Source: JAJFHI01 sp050633705
Lineage (GTDB): Bacteria > Pseudomonadota > Alphaproteobacteria > Rhizobiales > Hyphomicrobiaceae
Reading direction: 5' to 3'
Length of the DNA: 64,000 nucleotides
Assembly (NCBI GenBank): GCA_050633705.1
Contig: JBOEGZ010000007.1
Coordinates: 186,001 to 250,000 of the forward strand
Each line of letters begins with the position of its first letter. Position 1 is the stretch's first letter. The notes under the pieces are model-generated. The model ran no database searches, was not told where the DNA came from, and was given only the letters and a program-made list of their open reading frames with translations. Positions 25,905 to 34,645 of this stretch are shown in pieces. A program made the translations under genes and the position numbers.

Positions 25905-27620
25905 ATGCCAGCAAAAATCTCACGCGCCGCTTATGCCGATATGTTCGGGCCAACTGTCGGCGACAAAGTCAGACTTGCCGACACAGAACTTTTCATTGAG
26001 GTCGAAAAAGATTTCACGACCTACGGGGAAGAGGTGAAATTCGGTGGCGGAAAAGTTATTCGCGACGGTATGGGCCAAGCCCAAGAAACGCGCGCTGGCG
26101 GTGCTATGGATACCGTTATTACCAACGCCCTCATCGTCGATCATTGGGGTATTGTTAAAGCCGACGTGGGCCTAAGAGATGGCAACATCGCGGCCATCGG
26201 CAAGGCTGGAAATCCCGACATACAACCCGGCGTTACAATCGTCATCGGACCAGGAACCGAAATCATCGCTGGTGAAGGCAAGATCCTGACAGCCGGTGGT
26301 TTCGATGCACACATTCATTTCATTTGCCCGCAGCAAATTGAAGAAGCTCTCATGTCAGGCGTGACCTCGATGCTTGGTGGTGGCACAGGACCAGCAACAG
26401 GCACAAACGCCACAACCTGTACGCCCGGTCCATGGCATATCGAAATGATGATACGCGCTGCCGATGCGTTTCCGATGAACCTCGGTTTTGCTGGAAAGGG
26501 CAATGCCGCGCTGCCAGCCGCACTTGAAGAGCAAGTTAATGCTGGTGCTTGCGCATTAAAACTACATGAGGACTGGGGAACCACGCCCGCTGCCATCGAT
26601 TGCTGCCTTGGTGTCGCTGACGACTTCGACGTGCAGGTGATGATCCACACCGATACGCTCAACGAAAGTGGCTTTGTCGAAGACACGATCGCGGCCTTCA
26701 AGGACCGCACGATTCATGCCTTTCATACCGAAGGTGCTGGCGGTGGTCATGCGCCTGATATCATGAAGGTTGCGGGGTTGGCTAACGTGCTACCATCCTC
26801 GACCAACCCGACGCGACCGTTTACTGTCAATACCATCGACGAACATCTCGATATGTTGATGGTCTGTCACCACCTCGACTCGTCGATACCTGAGGACCTC
26901 GCCTTTGCCGAGAGTCGTATTCGCAAAGAAACAATTGCAGCAGAAGACATACTTCATGATCTCGGTGCTCTGTCGATGATTGCATCCGACAGCCAAGCCA
27001 TGGGACGCGTCGGTGAAGTGATCGTGCGCACCTGGCAGACGGCGCACAAGATGAAGGTGCAGCGCGGCGCATTGCCTGAGGACGCGGGCAAGGACAACGA
27101 CAACTTCCGCGTCAAACGCTATATCGCGAAGTACACAATCAACCCCGCCATTTCCCATGGCGTGTCGAAGCACATTGGTTCCGTCGAGGCGGGTAAGCTG
27201 GCCGACCTCGTGCTTTGGTCACCAGCCTTTTTCGGGGTAAAGCCCGATATGGTCATTAAGGGAGGGGTGATCGCAGCCGCGCAGATGGGAGATCCCAACG
27301 CCTCGATCCCAACTCCGCAACCGGTACATTACCGCCCGATGTTCGGATCCTATGGTGGAGCACTTGCGGCAACGTCTGTGACATTCGTTTCCAAGGCTGC
27401 CGCCCAAGCCGATCTTGGTGTGAAATGGGGGCTCTCCAAGAAACTCGCGCCTGTTGATAATACGCGTGGTGGCATTTCGAAAGCTGCGATGATTCATAAC
27501 GATGCGACACCCGACATTGAGATCGACCCAGAAACCTACGAAGTGCGCGCCGACGGCGACTTGCTGGTTTGCAAACCGGCCAAGGACTTGCCGATGGCGC
27601 AGCGCTATTTCCTTTTTTAA
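25905..27620 (+). CDS. ureC: Urease subunit alpha (UreC), catalytic
   Basis: The 571-residue catalytic subunit that hydrolyses urea to ammonia and carbamate at a di-nickel centre. All active-site parts are visible: nickel ligands in GFDAHIHF, the carbamylated Lys in ACALKLHEDWG, His ligands in VMIHTDTLNESGF and AFHTEGAGGGHAPD, the flap His/Cys in LMVCHHLD and the Asp ligand in MIASDSQAMGR. The frame is open 91 codons upstream across ureB, but ATG 25905 with an AAGG upstream gives the standard MPAKISRAAYADMFGPTVGD start. Expected to be active if nickel loaded by UreDEFG. Confidence 0.98.
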   Translation: MPAKISRAAYADMFGPTVGDKVRLADTELFIEVEKDFTTYGEEVKFGGGKVIRDGMGQAQETRAGGAMDTVITNALIVDHWGIVKADVGLRDGNIAAIGKAGNPDIQPGVTIVIGPGTEIIAGEGKILTAGGFDAHIHFICPQQIEEALMSGVTSMLGGGTGPATGTNATTCTPGPWHIEMMIRAADAFPMNLGFAGKGNAALPAALEEQVNAGACALKLHEDWGTTPAAIDCCLGVADDFDVQVMIHTDTLNESGFVEDTIAAFKDRTIHAFHTEGAGGGHAPDIMKVAGLANVLPSSTNPTRPFTVNTIDEHLDMLMVCHHLDSSIPEDLAFAESRIRKETIAAEDILHDLGALSMIASDSQAMGRVGEVIVRTWQTAHKMKVQRGALPEDAGKDNDNFRVKRYIAKYTINPAISHGVSKHIGSVEAGKLADLVLWSPAFFGVKPDMVIKGGVIAAAQMGDPNASIPTPQPVHYRPMFGSYGGALAATSVTFVSKAAAQADLGVKWGLSKKLAPVDNTRGGISKAAMIHNDATPDIEIDPETYEVRADGDLLVCKPAKDLPMAQRYFLF

Positions 27621-27643
27621 AAAAAGCGTAGAGAGACAATTTC

Positions 27644-28153
27644 ATGAAAAAAATTGTGAGTGTGGTGCGAAAGTCAGACATCGCCGACCGCACGCCCATC
27701 GATAGCGTGACACTGGAACGTGAGGGTCGTTATCGTCGGCGTATCGCCATGACCAGTGATAGCGGTGAACGGTTCCTTCTCGACCTTGCCAAAGCGACTT
27801 ACCTGGCACCAGGTGACGCGCTTGCCTTCGGTGATGGATCACTGATTGCCGTCAAAGCGGCGCCAGAGGACCTGCTCGAAGTGCGTTCGCAAACTCCATT
27901 CGAACTGTTGCGACTTGCCTGGCATCTTGGCAACCGGCACACGCCAGCAGAGATCACACCTGAGGCGATTTATATCCAGTATGATCATGTCTTGGCCGAC
28001 ATGCTTGCAGGCCTTGGGGCGGCTCTCAGCAGGATCAGCCGACCATTTGAACCCGAAGGCGGTGCCTATGGCGGTCACGGTGCCCTGCAGCATGGCCACC
28101 ACCATGGTAACGACGCAGCCAGTGGTGCACATCGCCATCACAGCCATGACTAA
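27644..28153 (+). CDS. ureE: Urease accessory protein UreE (nickel metallochaperone)
   Basis: A 169-residue UreE. The N-terminal peptide-binding domain runs to about residue 70; the metal-binding domain contains RLAWHLGNRHTPAEI and IQYDHVLADMLAGLG (dimer-interface nickel-site His). The C-terminal tail is histidine-rich (HGHHHGNDAASGAHRHHSHD), as in UreE proteins that store or buffer nickel. It donates nickel to UreG. Its stop codon overlaps the start of ureF by eight bases. Confidence 0.96.
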   Translation: MKKIVSVVRKSDIADRTPIDSVTLEREGRYRRRIAMTSDSGERFLLDLAKATYLAPGDALAFGDGSLIAVKAAPEDLLEVRSQTPFELLRLAWHLGNRHTPAEITPEAIYIQYDHVLADMLAGLGAALSRISRPFEPEGGAYGGHGALQHGHHHGNDAASGAHRHHSHD

Positions 28154-28916
28154 CCCGCCGGACACTAGACCCGACATGCAGCCCAATTTACAGACCAGTG
28201 AACACAACAACGGCATCGATCGTGGTCAACAAAATGGTGCCGCGCGTGGCGCTTCACTGCTACTTATCTGGTTGTCGCCATCTTTTCCGGTCGGTGCATT
28301 TGCCTACAGCCATGGGCTTGAGACAGCAGTCGCAAAAGAACTCGTGCATGACCGTCAATCGCTCACCGAATGGCTCGATGATCTCGTGCGCGGTGGCGCA
28401 CCGCGCAACGATATGATCCTTATGGCGCTTGCTTGGGATAGCGTCGCGCGCGAAGACCACAAAGCATTCGACGAGATGAACGACCTCGCAATTGCGTTGC
28501 AACCAAGTTCAGAACGCAAGCTCGAAACCGTTGCTCAAGGAAATGCCTTTATGGCCGCAGCTACTGCCGCCTGGCCTGCTCCCAAGATGGACGGCTTCAT
28601 CGGCAAAAGAGATATCGACATGGCGTATCCCATGGCCGTGGCGCTGGCCAGCGCTGCTCATGGCGTTGCGCGACACGATACGCTGAATGCTTACGGAATT
28701 GCGTTTGTCGGCAACTTGATCTCGGCTGCGATCCGGCTGGGGGTCATCGGTCAAACAGACGGTCAACGAATCCAAGCCACACTGTTGCCGCTGGTTGCGA
28801 CGACGGCGCGGCAACTCGAGTTTGCCGGACTTGACGACCTGGGTGGTGCAACGTGGATGAGTGACCTTTGCGCCATGCAGCACGAGATACAACATACGAG
28901 GCTTTTTAGATCATGA
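28146..28916 (+). CDS. ureF: Urease accessory protein UreF
   Basis: A 256-residue helical protein with the UreF signatures LLLIWLSPSFPVGAFAYSHGLE, HGVARHDTLNAYGIAFVGNLISAA in part, and the C-terminal QLEFAGLDDLGGATWMSDLCAMQHEIQHTRLFRS pattern (cited here by its FAGLDDL and AMQHEIQHTRLF parts). It bridges UreD and UreG in the activation complex. ATG 28146 overlaps the end of ureE. The first 30 residues are polar and variable, so an internal start such as 28176 is possible. Confidence 0.94.
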   Translation: MTNPPDTRPDMQPNLQTSEHNNGIDRGQQNGAARGASLLLIWLSPSFPVGAFAYSHGLETAVAKELVHDRQSLTEWLDDLVRGGAPRNDMILMALAWDSVAREDHKAFDEMNDLAIALQPSSERKLETVAQGNAFMAAATAAWPAPKMDGFIGKRDIDMAYPMAVALASAAHGVARHDTLNAYGIAFVGNLISAAIRLGVIGQTDGQRIQATLLPLVATTARQLEFAGLDDLGGATWMSDLCAMQHEIQHTRLFRS

Positions 28917-29533
28917 CATCATCGCAACATGGACCTTTACGCATTGGTATCGGTGGCCCAGTTGGTTCCGGCAAGACAATGCTCACCGCTGCCTTATGCC
29001 GATCGATGCGCGACCGCTTCGACATTTGTGCTGTTACAAATGATATCTACACGAAGGAGGATGCCGAGTTTCTCGTGCATGTGCAGGCCTTGCCATCAGA
29101 TCGCATAATGGGTGTCGAGACCGGCGGTTGCCCTCACACGGCAATCCGCGAAGACTGTTCTCTTAATCTCGCGGCTATCGACAGCATGCGCCGACGTTTT
29201 CCCGCACTTGATGTCGTCTTCATTGAATCAGGCGGAGACAATTTGGCCGCGACCTTTTCTCCAGAACTTGCCGATCTCACCATCTACGTTATCGACGTCG
29301 CACAAGGCGAGGAAATCCCGCGCAAGGGTGGACCTGGCATCACCAAATCGGACCTGCTTGTCATAAACAAGACCGACCTTGCACCTCACGTCGGCGCGTC
29401 ACTTGAGGTCATGAAGGCCGATGCAAAGCGCATGCGGGGTGACAAGCCGTTTGTGTTCACCGATCTGCGCGCAGGTTCTGGTCTCGACACGATTTTGATG
29501 TTCATTGAGCAAACCGGTGGATTGGCCAAATAG
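28913..29533 (+). CDS. ureG: Urease accessory GTPase UreG
   Basis: A 206-residue SIMIBI-class GTPase with P-loop GIGGPVGSGKTMLT, the EDAEFLVHVQ and nickel-binding ETGGCPHTAIRED (Cys-Pro-His) motif, IESGGDNLAATFSPELAD and the guanine-binding INKTDLAPHVG. GTP hydrolysis drives nickel delivery to the UreABC-DF complex. It is the last gene of the island, coupled to ureF by an ATGA overlap. Confidence 0.98.
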   Translation: MTSSQHGPLRIGIGGPVGSGKTMLTAALCRSMRDRFDICAVTNDIYTKEDAEFLVHVQALPSDRIMGVETGGCPHTAIREDCSLNLAAIDSMRRRFPALDVVFIESGGDNLAATFSPELADLTIYVIDVAQGEEIPRKGGPGITKSDLLVINKTDLAPHVGASLEVMKADAKRMRGDKPFVFTDLRAGSGLDTILMFIEQTGGLAK

Positions 29534-29887
29534 CATTCGCCAGCCGCGGGCCAGACAAGGTTTGACCGGTTCACCAGTGCTTGAAGCACTCGCATAAATT
29601 GATACCTGAGAGTGGAACCGGACACCTTTATGCCTTACCTGAATTGGTACAACGCCAAACTGAAGCCAAGTAATAGAATAGACCTTCGTTAGCTTAAAGG
29701 TGGTCCGGCCAACATCTGGGCCCCGTTCACCAGCGAATGGATTGTCGACGCAGGTCATACTAAGGGTAGGGTATCAATTGTGTCAGCTTTACATCGAGTG
29801 ATGCGAATGCTGGCAACATCCTCAGGCGACACATCTAGCTTCCATCAAATTTATAAGCTTGCTCAGGTGCGCAGCTAATTTTAGACC
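29534..29887. other. Intergenic region after the urease cluster
   Basis: About 350 bases between convergent genes. A small hairpin AGTGC-TTGAA-GCACT lies at 29576-29590, about 43 bases after ureG, without a T tract. A plus-strand stretch near 29630-29700 reads PYLNWYNAKLKPSNR, faintly like the C-terminal end of an rve-type transposase, but it is too short and open-ended to call. Confidence 0.35.
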
Positions 29888-31144
29888 TCAAAAGGACATG
29901 GAAAGATTTACGGATGGTTTAACATCGGCGCCGGCCCATCTCGCTGCGTCAACAGTAGAGTGTTGTGAAGTGTAGAGTGCTGCCGCAGAAATAGTGATGT
30001 TTGCCCTAGGCTGCCAGTTTAATCCGCCCCCTAGTAAAAATACGATGTCTTCACGATCTGTATTGCTGGCAGTCCGTGTCGTGCCAATGATGTTTCCATT
30101 TGCACTGATGCTCAAACCCGGGACGGAAGTCGTTGAACTTATGGATGCAGAGATTGTTAGCGCAGCATTGTTCTCTGACCTTAGATCAGACCAGCTATGA
30201 CCGACGGTAGCTGAAATGGTCGCGGATTGGCAGTAATACCGTTTTCCGGGATTACCACAAATTCTATTTGTGAGCCCAATCATCTCGCGTCCAACTGTGA
30301 CTTCCGGTGTCGTGAAAGTAATTCTCCTCCGATCAAATCCAGGCTCAAATATCGACAAATTTTTCACTCCAACAGAAACCTTGTCTCGTGTGACAGGACC
30401 GTCCGTCTCCTCCGATGAAAGATAGTGCTTCATTATCGTTGACGTGTAGCCCGCAGATATAGAGCTCAGATCTATATCTTTCGCCGTCAGTTCGTCGTAT
30501 CTCACCCTCGAGACGCTCCCATGAACTGTCACAGTGTCTTCATCAGGGCCAATCGGGACTTTCACTGACACAGATCCGTAGGCCGTGAGGAGGTTATCCT
30601 CAACCGAATTTATGTTGCTCCGTGTGGCGTTGGATCTGTACTCGTGGCCTGTTTTCATATCTACAGCCGTTGTTGTTTTACGAGGCACTGTTTTTTTTTC
30701 GCGGACGATACGTGGAACCTTTCGTTTCCTTACAATTTTCTTTACATCGAAAAGTGATCGGTTGTTATCTTTCAGTATTGTCGACACCTCGGCGTCCGTA
30801 AGTTTTTTTACTTTTTCTTCAATTTTTTCCGGTCCGCGAAGAGATTCGAGCACTTCTTCTGATCCATGCAAGGAATCGAGATTTTTTTCGTTGTGTAACT
30901 CTATTAACCGCCTATCCAGAACGTCCCTTGAGGCTTTTACAGTTTGTGTACTTAATTCGGTCTTTTCTTCGAAAACAGTACGTTCTGTCGTAATGGTTTG
31001 TTGCTTTATTTGCTCAAAATCTGGCTTTGGGACAAAGCTTTCCGCTTCGAACTGAATATTAGTATCAATTGCTTGTGCGTATGCAGTAGGGACGATTCCG
31101 GTTACAAGGGTGGTTATCGATAAAATAAAGACATGAATATGCAT
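29888..31144 (-). CDS. Secreted protein with coiled-coil region and C-terminal beta-barrel-like domain (unknown)
   Basis: A 418-residue protein of no family I recognise. ATG 31144 gives a signal peptide (MHIHVFILSITTLVTG..AYAQA); the frame is open 39 codons earlier. Residues about 25-180 are highly charged and helical (TTERTVFEEKTELSTQTVK, KIVRKRKVPRIVREKK). Residues about 185-418 alternate polar and hydrophobic positions in strand-like runs (TISATVGHSWSDLR, LSISANGNIIGTTR, FLLGGGLNWQPRANITIS), and the protein ends in LSMSF, the C-terminal Phe rule of outer-membrane barrels. A periplasmic stalk plus outer-membrane barrel is the simplest reading. The mature protein starts NIQFEAESFV, almost the same as the divergent small gene next to it. 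Confidence 0.7.
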   Translation of the reverse strand: MHIHVFILSITTLVTGIVPTAYAQAIDTNIQFEAESFVPKPDFEQIKQQTITTERTVFEEKTELSTQTVKASRDVLDRRLIELHNEKNLDSLHGSEEVLESLRGPEKIEEKVKKLTDAEVSTILKDNNRSLFDVKKIVRKRKVPRIVREKKTVPRKTTTAVDMKTGHEYRSNATRSNINSVEDNLLTAYGSVSVKVPIGPDEDTVTVHGSVSRVRYDELTAKDIDLSSISAGYTSTIMKHYLSSEETDGPVTRDKVSVGVKNLSIFEPGFDRRRITFTTPEVTVGREMIGLTNRICGNPGKRYYCQSATISATVGHSWSDLRSENNAALTISASISSTTSVPGLSISANGNIIGTTRTASNTDREDIVFLLGGGLNWQPRANITISAAALYTSQHSTVDAARWAGADVKPSVNLSMSF

Positions 31145-31246
31145 ATCTGGCCTCGTACGCTTGAAAAGAGAGGACCCCTGATTATATCTTTTTCTTTGTT
31201 TGCGAACATTGACTAAGTTCTGTGGGCGAGGAGAATTCGCAAAGCG

Positions 31247-31531
31247 GTGATTTATATGCAACTCAAGGGCATTGTTTGTTCATTATCGGTGATCAGCTTC
31301 GTTGTGCCTGCAGCGGCAGACTCGAACTTGCAGATTGAGGCTGAGTCCTTTGTGGGCCCACCCGCTTATCGATCTTGGACAGGAAATCCGCCACAAGCAA
31401 AAGAAGAGCATTGGCGTGGGCCTCCACCAACACAGACAACTCCTGCAAACAGGGCAAAAAAAAACAATAACAAGGAAAAGAAAAATCGATCGCGAGGTGG
31501 CAATTCTATTCGAAGCCAACCCCTTCAATAG
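31247..31531 (+). CDS. Small secreted basic, Pro/Asn-rich protein (unknown)
   Basis: A protein of about 94 residues with a signal peptide (KGIVCSLSVISFVVPAAA) followed by NLQIEAESFVGPP, then a low-complexity tail rich in Pro, Asn, Lys and Arg. The start could be GTG 31247 or ATG 31256; a GAGGAG lies 13 bases before the former. It is divergent from the barrel-like protein gene with about 100 bases between the starts. The shared mature N-terminus (N-[IL]-Q-[FI]-EAESFV) suggests that it is a truncated paralogue or a partner with the same sorting or interaction motif. The IS element begins about 100 bases after its stop. Confidence 0.5.
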   Translation: MIYMQLKGIVCSLSVISFVVPAAADSNLQIEAESFVGPPAYRSWTGNPPQAKEEHWRGPPPTQTTPANRAKKNNNKEKKNRSRGGNSIRSQPLQ

Positions 31532-31671
31532 AGAATTTTCTTACGTTCGGTGTTCCAACATTGGGTTGCACTTCAAGCCAGCAATGAACTAACATTCAAA
31601 TCGGGTCAATCGATAGGGGCAGGTGAATGTCTTTTGCTTTGAGGAGCGATCCCGGTTGTAAAGCCCCCTTG

Positions 31672-32520
31672 TTATAGGCCAGTTTGAAGTAGAGTTTCTG
31701 GCACGGGTGGTCGCATATTTAGGGCCTGATGTGGGCGTGTATGATTGTAGTGTTTGAGCCACTGATTGATGACCACACGAGCCTGGTCGATGCTCGTAAA
31801 CCACTCAGCGTTGAGCACCTCGCGACGGAGTGTCCCGTTGAAGCGCTCGTTGTACCCATTCTCCCACGGTGATCCTGGATAGATCTGGATCGGCTTGATC
31901 CCAACGCGTCTGAGCCACGTTTGCAAGGCTTCAGCGATGAATTCGGAACCGTTGTCGGACCGAATGTATTCGGGTTTTCCGTGTTTCAGTAAAAGTGGAT
32001 AAAGGGCTTCAAGCACATCGGCGGACCCCATCTTCGGCGCAACGGTCACGCTCAAGGCTTCGCGGGTGTACTCATCCAACACCGTCAGCATCTTGTAACT
32101 TCGACCGTTGCTCAGCTTGTCATGCACAAAGTCGATCGCCCAGATGTGATTTGGGTGTTTCGGTCTAAGGCGGATGACGGATGCATTGTGATGATAGAGC
32201 CGTTTGCGCTTCTTATGGCGCTTGGGGAGTTGCAAACCCTCTTCGCGCCAGAGCCGTTCAACCTTTTTGTGGTTCACGTGCCAGCCTTCAGCTTGCAAAA
32301 GTTCGCCAATCTTGCGGTAGCCGTACCGACCATACTGTTTTGCCAAGCGAACAAGAGCCAAGCGCAGCTTGTCGTCATTTTGTTCGGCTGGCTTATACTG
32401 CTGTGTGGAGCGGGCAATGCCGATAGTCTGACAGCTGCGCCGCTCTGACGCACCGATCTTTTGGCCGACATGAACAACCGCCTGACGTAGGTCGCGGATC
32501 GTCAGACTTTTGGTTTTAAA
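31672..32520 (-). CDS. IS3-family transposase OrfB (integrase domain, made by frameshift)
   Basis: The catalytic part of the transposase. The frame opens just after a stop at 32524-32526 and reads TKSLTIRDLRQAVVHVGQKI, then SERRSCQTIGIARSTQQYKP, an HTH_21-like region (YGRYGYRKIGELLQAEGWHV) and an rve integrase core. The DDE residues are in WAIDFVHDKL (first Asp), YIRSDNGSEF (second Asp) and WENGYNERFNG (Glu). The first part lacks an ATG, so it is expected as an OrfAB fusion through -1 frameshifting at 32514-32520; a TTG at 32361 is only an internal alternative. It ends with the usual HYNHTRPHQALNMRPP. Confidence 0.9.
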   Translation of the reverse strand, partial: FKTKSLTIRDLRQAVVHVGQKIGASERRSCQTIGIARSTQQYKPAEQNDDKLRLALVRLAKQYGRYGYRKIGELLQAEGWHVNHKKVERLWREEGLQLPKRHKKRKRLYHHNASVIRLRPKHPNHIWAIDFVHDKLSNGRSYKMLTVLDEYTREALSVTVAPKMGSADVLEALYPLLLKHGKPEYIRSDNGSEFIAEALQTWLRRVGIKPIQIYPGSPWENGYNERFNGTLRREVLNAEWFTSIDQARVVINQWLKHYNHTRPHQALNMRPPVPETLLQTGL

Positions 32521-32789
32521 AAATCAAGGCTCTCTTTCAGGATCAACTTATCCAGCTCAAGATCGGCGACAATCTTCTTCAATCTCTGGTTCTCTTTCTC
32601 CAGGGACTTCATCTCTGACAGCTGAGAGCGGCCCATGCCGCCAAACTTCTTGCGCCATTTGTAGTACGTCGCATCTGAAATACCAGCCGACCGACACGCA
32701 CCCGGCACATCTTTGCCAGACGACAGGTGCACCTCAATCTCACGCAAAATCCGTAAAATATCTTCGTCTGAATACCGCTTTCGAGCCAT
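32502..32789 (-). CDS. IS3-family transposase OrfA (helix-turn-helix)
   Basis: A 95-residue DNA-binding protein that recognises the IS ends. It starts MARKRYSDEDILRILREIEV, has the helix-turn-helix around ACRSAGISDATYYKWRKKFGG and a leucine-zipper-like EMKSLEKENQRLKKIVADLE that mediates pairing with OrfB. The style is that of IS407/IS51-like groups. It overlaps the OrfB frame at its end. Confidence 0.93.
   Translation of the reverse strand: MARKRYSDEDILRILREIEVHLSSGKDVPGACRSAGISDATYYKWRKKFGGMGRSQLSEMKSLEKENQRLKKIVADLELDKLILKESLDFLKPKV
32514..32520 (-). promoter_or_regulatory. Programmed -1 ribosomal frameshift site TTTAAAA
   Basis: On the minus strand the heptamer TTTAAAA is read T-TTA-AAA in the OrfA frame, seven codons' length before the OrfA stop. 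Slipping back one base gives TTT-AAA and continues exactly into the OrfB frame. Such slippery heptamers produce the OrfAB transposase in IS3 elements. Confidence 0.75.
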
Positions 32790-33051
32790 CTATCCACCCC
32801 TTCATTCTTGGTAGAGTTTTACAAAATTTGTGGATCAGTTTTAAGGGGCAAGGACATGCGCGCCATAAGCGACGGTTTCGGACCAAGCCGCGCATCGAGC
32901 CGTTGAACGGCTTGGTTGTTGGCGCAGACATTTAATGTGCAGGTGTGCAGGATTTTCTGATTTGCCTTATACCGTATTTCGTTCCATCTATGAGATGAAT
33001 GCCTCGCCCGTGGCGGGGCCGATCGACCGGTTATCCTAAGCGGAGCTCGAA

Positions 33052-33675
33052 ATGACGTCTGCCACTTGTCAATCCCTTTCTCCGTTACCACCAGATCAGT
33101 GGAATAGCTCCCTTAGCAACGTGTTGTCAGATATGAATGATGCACCGCTCAATGTGCACAAACTGATGGCTCACAATCCGCAACTCCTTCAAGCCTGGTG
33201 GAATTTCCGCAACTATTCGGTGAGCGGCGGTACGTTGGGTCCACGCCTCGGCGAATTGGTCATCTTGCGTGTGAGCGTGCATATTTCGGCGTGGTACGAA
33301 TGGGCCTCGCACGTCGACCGCTCGTTGCGGTGCGGTTTGAATCTCGATGAAATCAACGCTGTGTTGGATCGCGACGTATCAGACAAATGGAGTCCAAAAG
33401 AAGCAGCACTCCTGTCGGCAATTGATGAGTTGATGGAAGATCGTTCGCTTTCTGCCAAACTGCGTGCGCGTTTGACATCGCATTTTACCCCGGCAGAGGT
33501 TCTCGATATCATCGCCATTCATGGCATGTATGTCACATTAGGCTGTATGATCTGCAGTTGGGGATTGGAACTTGATCCCGCCGTGAGCGCTAGGATAGAG
33601 AAACACACGACACCTGAAAGTTTCGCCAAGGCCGCAATTCAATTCCAGGATGCAACCGGATCAGGCAAAGTGTGA
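33052..33675 (+). CDS. Carboxymuconolactone decarboxylase-family protein
   Basis: A 207-residue helical protein of the CMD/AhpD superfamily. The core segment LGPRLGELVILRVSVHISAW followed by YEWASHVDRSLRCGLN shows the conserved Glu and His of the fold, but the usual CxxC of peroxidase-active AhpD members is replaced (HISAWYEWASH), so alkylhydroperoxidase activity is not expected by that mechanism. The C-terminal half contains YVTLGCMICSWGLELD. It ends three bases before a dehydrogenase gene, so the two likely form one operon. Function is otherwise unknown. Confidence 0.82.
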   Translation: MTSATCQSLSPLPPDQWNSSLSNVLSDMNDAPLNVHKLMAHNPQLLQAWWNFRNYSVSGGTLGPRLGELVILRVSVHISAWYEWASHVDRSLRCGLNLDEINAVLDRDVSDKWSPKEAALLSAIDELMEDRSLSAKLRARLTSHFTPAEVLDIIAIHGMYVTLGCMICSWGLELDPAVSARIEKHTTPESFAKAAIQFQDATGSGKV

Positions 33676-33678
33676 GTC

Positions 33679-34617
33679 ATGAGGGATGTAGTTCAGATTA
33701 CGAAGGTTGGAGTTGTTGGTGGCGGCCTAATTGGCTCAAGTTGGGCAAGCTTGTTTTCTGCGTTTGATCTGGAAGTCATTGTTTACGACCCAAGCCCAAA
33801 TGCTAAATCCGAGCTTGACGCGTTCGTGCGTCGTGCATGGTCGGATCTATCGGCGCTGGGACTGGCAAAAAGCGAACTACCGGTCATCCCGACATTCACG
33901 ACAGACTTGACTGATTTGGCTGACGTTGAGTTCGTTCAGGAAAACGGACCAGACCGGATCGAAATAAAACGCAAGACAATCGCCGACCTTGAAGACATTG
34001 TTGATGAAGCTGTTGTCATCTCAAGCAGCACATCGTCGCTGTTAGCTTCCGACATTCAGAAAGGTGCCCGATGGCCAGAACGGATCATCGTTGGCCATCC
34101 AATGAATCCACCACATCTGGTTCCAATGGTTGAACTTGTTTCAGGTCGCGACACGGCGATCGAAACCATGGACACGGCTGAGGCGTTCTACAAGCGGCTT
34201 GAGCGCGTGACGATACGGGTCAAGAAAGAAATGATTGGCCATCTGGCAAATCGCCTAACATCAGCACTTTACCGCGAAGCCGTTCATGTCGCGGCCGAAG
34301 GGATCGCAGACATTGAAGACATCGACCGCGCTATTGCTTATGGACCGGGAATGCGATGGGCCCTGATGGGACCACATCTTATCTATCATCTCGGTGGCGG
34401 GAAGAAGGGTTATCGCAATTACCTCGACCATCTCGGTCCGACTCAGGAAGCACGCTGGCGCCAGCTTGGCACACCTGAATTAACAGATGAGGTCAAAGAA
34501 ATCTTGATTGCGGGCGTTGATAAAGAACTTGAAGGTCAGGACGCCGAAACCTTGACCACGCGACGCGACGCAGCTCTTGTCGCGTTGCTCAAAGTTAAGA
34601 AAACGTGGGGTTTCTAA
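33679..34617 (+). CDS. 3-hydroxyacyl-CoA dehydrogenase-family NAD-dependent dehydrogenase
   Basis: A 312-residue protein with an N-terminal Rossmann fold (VGVVGGGLIGSSWASLFSAF, the GxGxxG motif) and a helical C-domain. The catalytic motif IIVGHPMNPPHLVPMVELVS contains the His-Pro pair typical of the family. The segment GPGMRWALMGPHLIYHLGGG resembles L-carnitine dehydrogenase and L-gulonate 3-dehydrogenase relatives more than fatty-acid oxidation enzymes, so a small hydroxy-acid substrate is more likely than an acyl-CoA. It follows the CMD-family gene by three bases and converges on the TauE-type exporter gene. Confidence 0.85.
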   Translation: MRDVVQITKVGVVGGGLIGSSWASLFSAFDLEVIVYDPSPNAKSELDAFVRRAWSDLSALGLAKSELPVIPTFTTDLTDLADVEFVQENGPDRIEIKRKTIADLEDIVDEAVVISSSTSSLLASDIQKGARWPERIIVGHPMNPPHLVPMVELVSGRDTAIETMDTAEAFYKRLERVTIRVKKEMIGHLANRLTSALYREAVHVAAEGIADIEDIDRAIAYGPGMRWALMGPHLIYHLGGGKKGYRNYLDHLGPTQEARWRQLGTPELTDEVKEILIAGVDKELEGQDAETLTTRRDAALVALLKVKKTWGF

Positions 34618-34645
34618 TCGTCTCTTGAAGATCGAACCTGCTCGA

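Larger units (their letters stand above)
31628..32856 (-). mobile_element. IS3-family insertion sequence (OrfA/OrfB, about 1.23 kb)
   Basis: An element with two overlapping transposase frames on the minus strand. Ends are proposed from an imperfect inverted repeat: TGTCTTTTGCTTTGA...GATCC at 31628 and, on the other strand, TGTCCTTGCCCCTTAA...GATCC ending at 32856. The length fits the family. No target-site duplication was found at these borders (TGAA against TGCG), so the exact ends are uncertain or the duplication has been lost. Both frames look intact, so the element may be active. The sequence to its right, up to 33051, holds no gene, only a hairpin GCCTCGCC-CGT-GGCGGGGC at 33001-33019. 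Confidence 0.85.

Noticed and set aside
29399..29758. 119-codon minus-strand frame at the ureG 3' end
   Set aside because: Largely antisense to ureG, without a recognisable pattern.
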